From positions 1-8,232 of the forward strand of contig CAMVIC010000064.1 in the NCBI GenBank assembly GCA_947167435.1: DNA of 8,232 nt, read 5' to 3'. The number at the start of each line of letters is the position of its first letter. Position 1 is the first letter of the stretch. The notes beneath the pieces were generated by a model that searched no databases, had not been told where the DNA came from, and saw nothing but the letters and a program-made list of their open reading frames with translations. This document shows positions 4,917-8,232 of this stretch, piece after piece. The DNA is from an uncultured Clostridia bacterium (GTDB lineage Bacteria > Bacillota_A > Clostridia > Oscillospirales > Oscillospiraceae). The position numbers and the translations under genes were made by a program.

Positions 4917-6719
4917 ATGAAAGAAAAGAAACAAAGCGATCTGGCTGTTCTGCTGGGATACGCGGGCAGCCATAAGGGCCTGACCTTTTTAGGTCTGGGC
5001 CTCTCCGCCGTCGCCATGGTGCTGGGCATGCTTCCCTACATATGCATCTGGCTGGTGGCCCGGGATCTCATTGCCGTAGCGCCAAACTGGACGCAGGCGA
5101 CCGGCATCGCCCGCTACGGTTGGATGGCCTTTGCCTTCTCCTTCGCGGGGATCCTGGTGTATTTCGCCGCACTGATGTGCACCCATCTGGCAGCCTTCCG
5201 CACGGCGTCGAACATCCGAAAGGCAGGCATGGCGCACTTGATGAAGACGCCGCTGGGCTTCTTCGACTCCAACGCCTCCGGCCTGCTCCGCAACCGCCTG
5301 GACGGCGCGGCCTCCGAGACCGAGACACTGCTGGCCCATAACCTGGCGGATATCGTGGGGACGGTCGCCATGTTCGTCGCCATGCTGGTGCTGATGTTCG
5401 TATACGACTGGCGCATGGGCGCGGCCTGCCTGCTCGCGGCCGCAGTATCCGTTGCCGCCATGGCCACTATGATGGGCGGGAAAAACGCCGGACTCATGGC
5501 CGAATACCAGGCGGCCCAAGACACGATGAGCAAAGCGGGCACCGAGTATGTGCGCGGCATCCCCGTGGTGAAGGTCTTCCAGCAGACTGTGTATTCCTTC
5601 AAGGCCTTCAAGCAGGCCATCGAGGATTACAGCGCCAAGGCCGAGCACTATCAGGCGGACGTCTGCAAGGTGCCCCAGGCGGTGAACCTGACCTTCACCG
5701 AGGGCGCGTTCATCTTCCTCGTTCCCGCGGCGCTGCTGATCGCACCGGGAGCTTTGAAGTCCGGCAATTTCGCGGCTTTCGTGACGAACTTCGCCTTCTA
5801 TGCGGTCTTCTCCGCCATCATTTCCACGGCCCTGGCCAAGATCATGTTTGCGGCCAGCGGCATGATGCTGGCCAGCACCGCCCTGGGGCGCATCAACCAG
5901 GTCATGAGTGCACCGACCCTGCCGGTCACAGACCACCCGCAGACCCCGAAGGACAACAGCGTGGTGTTCAAGAATGTGAGCTTTACCTATGATGGTGCTG
6001 AGCTTCCCGCGCTCGATCACGTTTCTTTCCGGGTCGAGCCGGGACAAACGGTCGCTCTGGTCGGTCCCTCCGGCGGCGGCAAGACCACCGCGGCCAGTCT
6101 CATTCCCCGCTTCTGGGATGTGAGCTCCGGCACGGTGGAGGTCGGCGGCGTGGATGTGCGCGAAACCGACCCCCATGTGCTGATGGATCAGGTGGCCTTT
6201 GTGTTCCAGAACAACCGCCTCTTCAAGGCCAGCATCCTGGAGAACGTGAACGCCGCACGCCCGGAGGCAACAAAGGAAGAGGTGCAGCGGGCGCTCTCCG
6301 CGGCCCAGTGTGACGATATCCTCGAAAAGCTCCCCCAGGGGATGGACACGGTGATCGGCACCGAGGGCACCTATCTCTCCGGCGGCGAGCAGCAGCGCGT
6401 GGCGCTGGCCCGGGCCATTTTGAAGGACGCGCCCATCGTGGTGCTGGATGAGGCCACGGCCTTTGCCGACCCCGAGAACGAGGCCATGATCCAGAAGGCC
6501 TTTGCCGCGCTGACGAAGGACCGCACCGTCATCATGATCGCCCACCGCCTGTCCACGGTCGTGGGGGCGGACAAGATCATCGTTCTGGATTCCGGTAAGG
6601 TTTCGGAACAGGGAACGCATGAGGAACTGGTAGCTGCGGGCGGCCTCTACGCCCGGATGTGGGCGGATTACAACCGGGCCGTGCAGTGGAAGATCTCCGC
6701 GGAAAAGGAGGGCAAATAA
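4917..6719 (+). CDS. ABC half-transporter, fused permease and ATPase (first subunit of heterodimer)
   Basis: This is a complete 600-residue half-transporter, a normal length for an exporter-fold subunit. The N-terminal membrane domain (about residues 18-310) has hydrophobic helices near 20-50, 64-90, 142-188 and 255-310. The ATPase domain shows Walker A GPSGGGKT (383-390), Q-loop Gln431 (FVFQNN), signature LSGGEQQR (487-494), Walker B IVVLDE (507-512) with catalytic Glu512, and H-loop His543. The D-loop reads AFADPENE instead of the usual SALD, a variant I associate with IrtA/YbtP-type siderophore transporters. The linker segment VVKVFQQTVYSF also fits that group as I recall it. The partner follows immediately (TAAATG), so the two should form a heterodimer with two potentially active sites. 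Import or export direction and cargo are unknown. By eye this gene and its partner look more GC-rich at third codon positions than the upstream genes. Confidence 0.93.
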   Translation: MKEKKQSDLAVLLGYAGSHKGLTFLGLGLSAVAMVLGMLPYICIWLVARDLIAVAPNWTQATGIARYGWMAFAFSFAGILVYFAALMCTHLAAFRTASNIRKAGMAHLMKTPLGFFDSNASGLLRNRLDGAASETETLLAHNLADIVGTVAMFVAMLVLMFVYDWRMGAACLLAAAVSVAAMATMMGGKNAGLMAEYQAAQDTMSKAGTEYVRGIPVVKVFQQTVYSFKAFKQAIEDYSAKAEHYQADVCKVPQAVNLTFTEGAFIFLVPAALLIAPGALKSGNFAAFVTNFAFYAVFSAIISTALAKIMFAASGMMLASTALGRINQVMSAPTLPVTDHPQTPKDNSVVFKNVSFTYDGAELPALDHVSFRVEPGQTVALVGPSGGGKTTAASLIPRFWDVSSGTVEVGGVDVRETDPHVLMDQVAFVFQNNRLFKASILENVNAARPEATKEEVQRALSAAQCDDILEKLPQGMDTVIGTEGTYLSGGEQQRVALARAILKDAPIVVLDEATAFADPENEAMIQKAFAALTKDRTVIMIAHRLSTVVGADKIIVLDSGKVSEQGTHEELVAAGGLYARMWADYNRAVQWKISAEKEGK

Positions 6720-8232
6720 ATGTTCGGAAAAGATTTTCAGCACAAATACGCCCTTTCAGAGCAGGGGGTCAAGAACGTCAAACAGGGCACTCTCTGGACC
6801 GTGATCGTGAACTTGGTGGTCATGGGCGGTATGGGCATCCTGTTTCTGATGATGTCCCGCTATATGAACACACTGACGACCGGTGCGGAGCTCCCCAAGG
6901 CGCTGCCGATCCTGCTTTTGGTGCTGGCCTTTGTCGTTCTCTCGTTTCTTACACATCTGCAGCAGTATAAGGCCACCTACGGTCTGGTGTACGGCGAGGT
7001 GAAAAACGTCCGTATCGGCCTGGCCGAGCGCCTGCGCAAGCTGCCGCTGGGCTACTTCGGAAAGCGCGACCTGGCGGATCTGACAGAGACCATCATGGGC
7101 GATGTGAACCGCCTGGAGCACGTCTGGTCCCATTGCCTGGGCTATCTCTACGGCTCTTATGTCTCCACGGCCATCATCGCCGTGATGCTCTTTGCGTATA
7201 ACTGGAAGCTCGCTCTGGCCTGCCTCTGGGGCGTGCCCGTGGCCTTTGCGCTGCTCTTCGGCAGCCGAAAGCTTGCCAAGCGCAATTCCGAGATCACCAA
7301 GGCCGCCGGGATCCAGGTCTCCGACGGCATCCAGGAAACGCTGGAGAACATCAGAGAGGTGCGGGCCACCAACCAGGAGGATCGCTTCTTGAAGGAACTG
7401 GGCGACAAGATCGATCATCATGAATCGACCATGATCAAGGGCGAGCTCTCCACCGGCATTTTCGTGAACGCGGCCAGCGTCATTATGCGTCTGGGTGTGG
7501 CGACCACGATCCTCACCGGCACGACGATGATCCTCTCAGGCCAGATCGACTTTATGACCCTCTTCATGTTCCTGCTGGTCATCACCCGGGTCTACGCCCC
7601 CTTCGATCAGGCGCTTGCGCTGATCGCCGAGATGTTCATATCCCAGGTCTCCGCCAACCGCCTCATGGAGATTCAGGACGCCAGGACCGCCGAAGGCGAG
7701 GATCACTTTACGCCGCAGGGACATGATATCGTGTTCCGCAACGTGGGCTTTGCCTACGATGACAAGCAGGTCCTGGACGGTGTGAGCTTTACGGCGAAGG
7801 AAGGGGAAGTGACCGCGCTGGTCGGCCCCTCCGGCTCAGGCAAGAGCACCTGCGCCCGGCTCGCGGCCCGGCTCTGGGACATCGACAAGGGCTCCATCGA
7901 AGTGGGCGGCGTGGACATTGCCACCATCGATCCCGAGGTGCTGCTCACGGACTACGCCATGGTGTTCCAGGACGTGGTGCTGTTTGACGACACAGTGATG
8001 GAGAACATCCGCCTGGGCCGTCATGGCGCGACGGACGAAGAGGTGATCCGCGCGGCCATCGCAGCCAACTGCGAGGAGTTCGTCAGCAAGCTGCCCCGGG
8101 GCTACGATACGCCCATCGGCGAAAACGGCGCAAAACTCTCCGGAGGTGAGCGGCAGCGTATATCCATTGCCCGCGCGCTGCTGAAAAATGCGCCTATCGT
8201 TCTTCTAGATGAAGCAACCGCATCCCTGGATG
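6720..8232 (+). CDS. ABC half-transporter, fused permease and ATPase (second subunit, 3' end outside window)
   Basis: The ATG (6720-6722) directly follows the TAA of the first subunit, with AAGGAGGG (6705-6712) 7 bases upstream inside that gene, a layout typical of translationally coupled heterodimer partners. The visible 504 residues contain the membrane domain (helices near 25-46, 61-82, 140-185 and 245-300) and most of the ATPase. Walker A is GPSGSGKS (369-376), the Q-loop is Gln417 (MVFQDV), the signature is LSGGERQR (473-480), and Walker B is IVLLDE (493-498) with Glu498. It is cut off at ATASLD, before the H-loop, so roughly 80 residues are missing. All motifs seen are canonical. The canonical D-loop contrasts with the AFADP loop of its partner. 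The gene is open to the window edge with no stop in frame. Confidence 0.93.
   Translation, partial: MFGKDFQHKYALSEQGVKNVKQGTLWTVIVNLVVMGGMGILFLMMSRYMNTLTTGAELPKALPILLLVLAFVVLSFLTHLQQYKATYGLVYGEVKNVRIGLAERLRKLPLGYFGKRDLADLTETIMGDVNRLEHVWSHCLGYLYGSYVSTAIIAVMLFAYNWKLALACLWGVPVAFALLFGSRKLAKRNSEITKAAGIQVSDGIQETLENIREVRATNQEDRFLKELGDKIDHHESTMIKGELSTGIFVNAASVIMRLGVATTILTGTTMILSGQIDFMTLFMFLLVITRVYAPFDQALALIAEMFISQVSANRLMEIQDARTAEGEDHFTPQGHDIVFRNVGFAYDDKQVLDGVSFTAKEGEVTALVGPSGSGKSTCARLAARLWDIDKGSIEVGGVDIATIDPEVLLTDYAMVFQDVVLFDDTVMENIRLGRHGATDEEVIRAAIAANCEEFVSKLPRGYDTPIGENGAKLSGGERQRISIARALLKNAPIVLLDEATASLD

Noticed and set aside
4989..6743. Long 584-codon open frame on the minus strand opposite the first ABC gene
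   Set aside because: It lies fully antisense to an unmistakable ABC transporter; its translation is rich in His, Gly and Arg with no recognisable motif, as expected for the reverse frame of a GC-rich gene.
6756..7421. 221-codon minus-strand open frame opposite the second ABC gene
   Set aside because: It is antisense to a canonical ABC membrane domain; its composition is His- and Gln-rich without motifs.

Overview
The window looks like a chromosomal segment of a moderately GC-rich member of the Clostridia (Lachnospiraceae/Oscillospiraceae-like Firmicutes). Almost every gene has a strong purine-rich Shine-Dalgarno sequence (AGGAGG or AAAGGAG) 6-9 bases before its start. The protein families present (clostridial alpha/beta hydrolase, L-2-amino-thiazoline-4-carboxylic acid (ATC) hydrolase-like proteins, metallo-beta-lactamase-fold hydrolase, heterodimeric ABC pair) also fit that group. 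The assignment is inference from style; there is no rRNA or other marker gene.

All genes are on the + strand. Bases 1-4811 form one tightly packed run with gaps of only 12-29 bases. It contains the tail of a small membrane protein (3-137), a complete four-helix membrane protein (159-653), an alpha/beta hydrolase (666-1436), a second complete small membrane protein (1464-1952), three consecutive members of the ATC-hydrolase-like family (1982-2692, 2711-3346, 3375-3977), and an MBL-fold metallohydrolase (3996-4811). Within this run two families are multiplied. The three membrane proteins appear related to one another, and the three ATC-hydrolase-like proteins share a CP...CxxD...CD[YF] cysteine/aspartate pattern while differing strongly elsewhere.

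A 105-base gap (4812-4916) follows. It holds a GAAA-capped hairpin, a GTTAG-N6-CTAAC inverted repeat and two Shine-Dalgarno-like blocks. It is the only place in the window where a separate promoter or regulatory leader is likely. Downstream lie two ABC half-transporters, each with the membrane domain fused to the ATPase. The first is complete (4917-6719). The second starts directly at the stop codon of the first (TAAATG) and runs off the window at its Walker B/D-loop (6720-8232). They almost certainly form a heterodimer. The ATAFADPENE D-loop in the first and ATASLD in the second resemble the IrtA/IrtB and YbtP/YbtQ type of exporter-fold transporters used for siderophores.

Taken together this is a small-molecule-processing locus: several soluble hydrolases (serine-type, cysteine-rich, metal-dependent), a set of small membrane proteins and a dedicated transporter. 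The substrate cannot be read from the sequence. A speculative but testable idea is uptake or export, and hydrolytic processing, of a thiazoline- or peptide-like metal-binding or antimicrobial compound. No CRISPR array, tRNA, rRNA, insertion sequence or convincing intrinsic terminator was seen.
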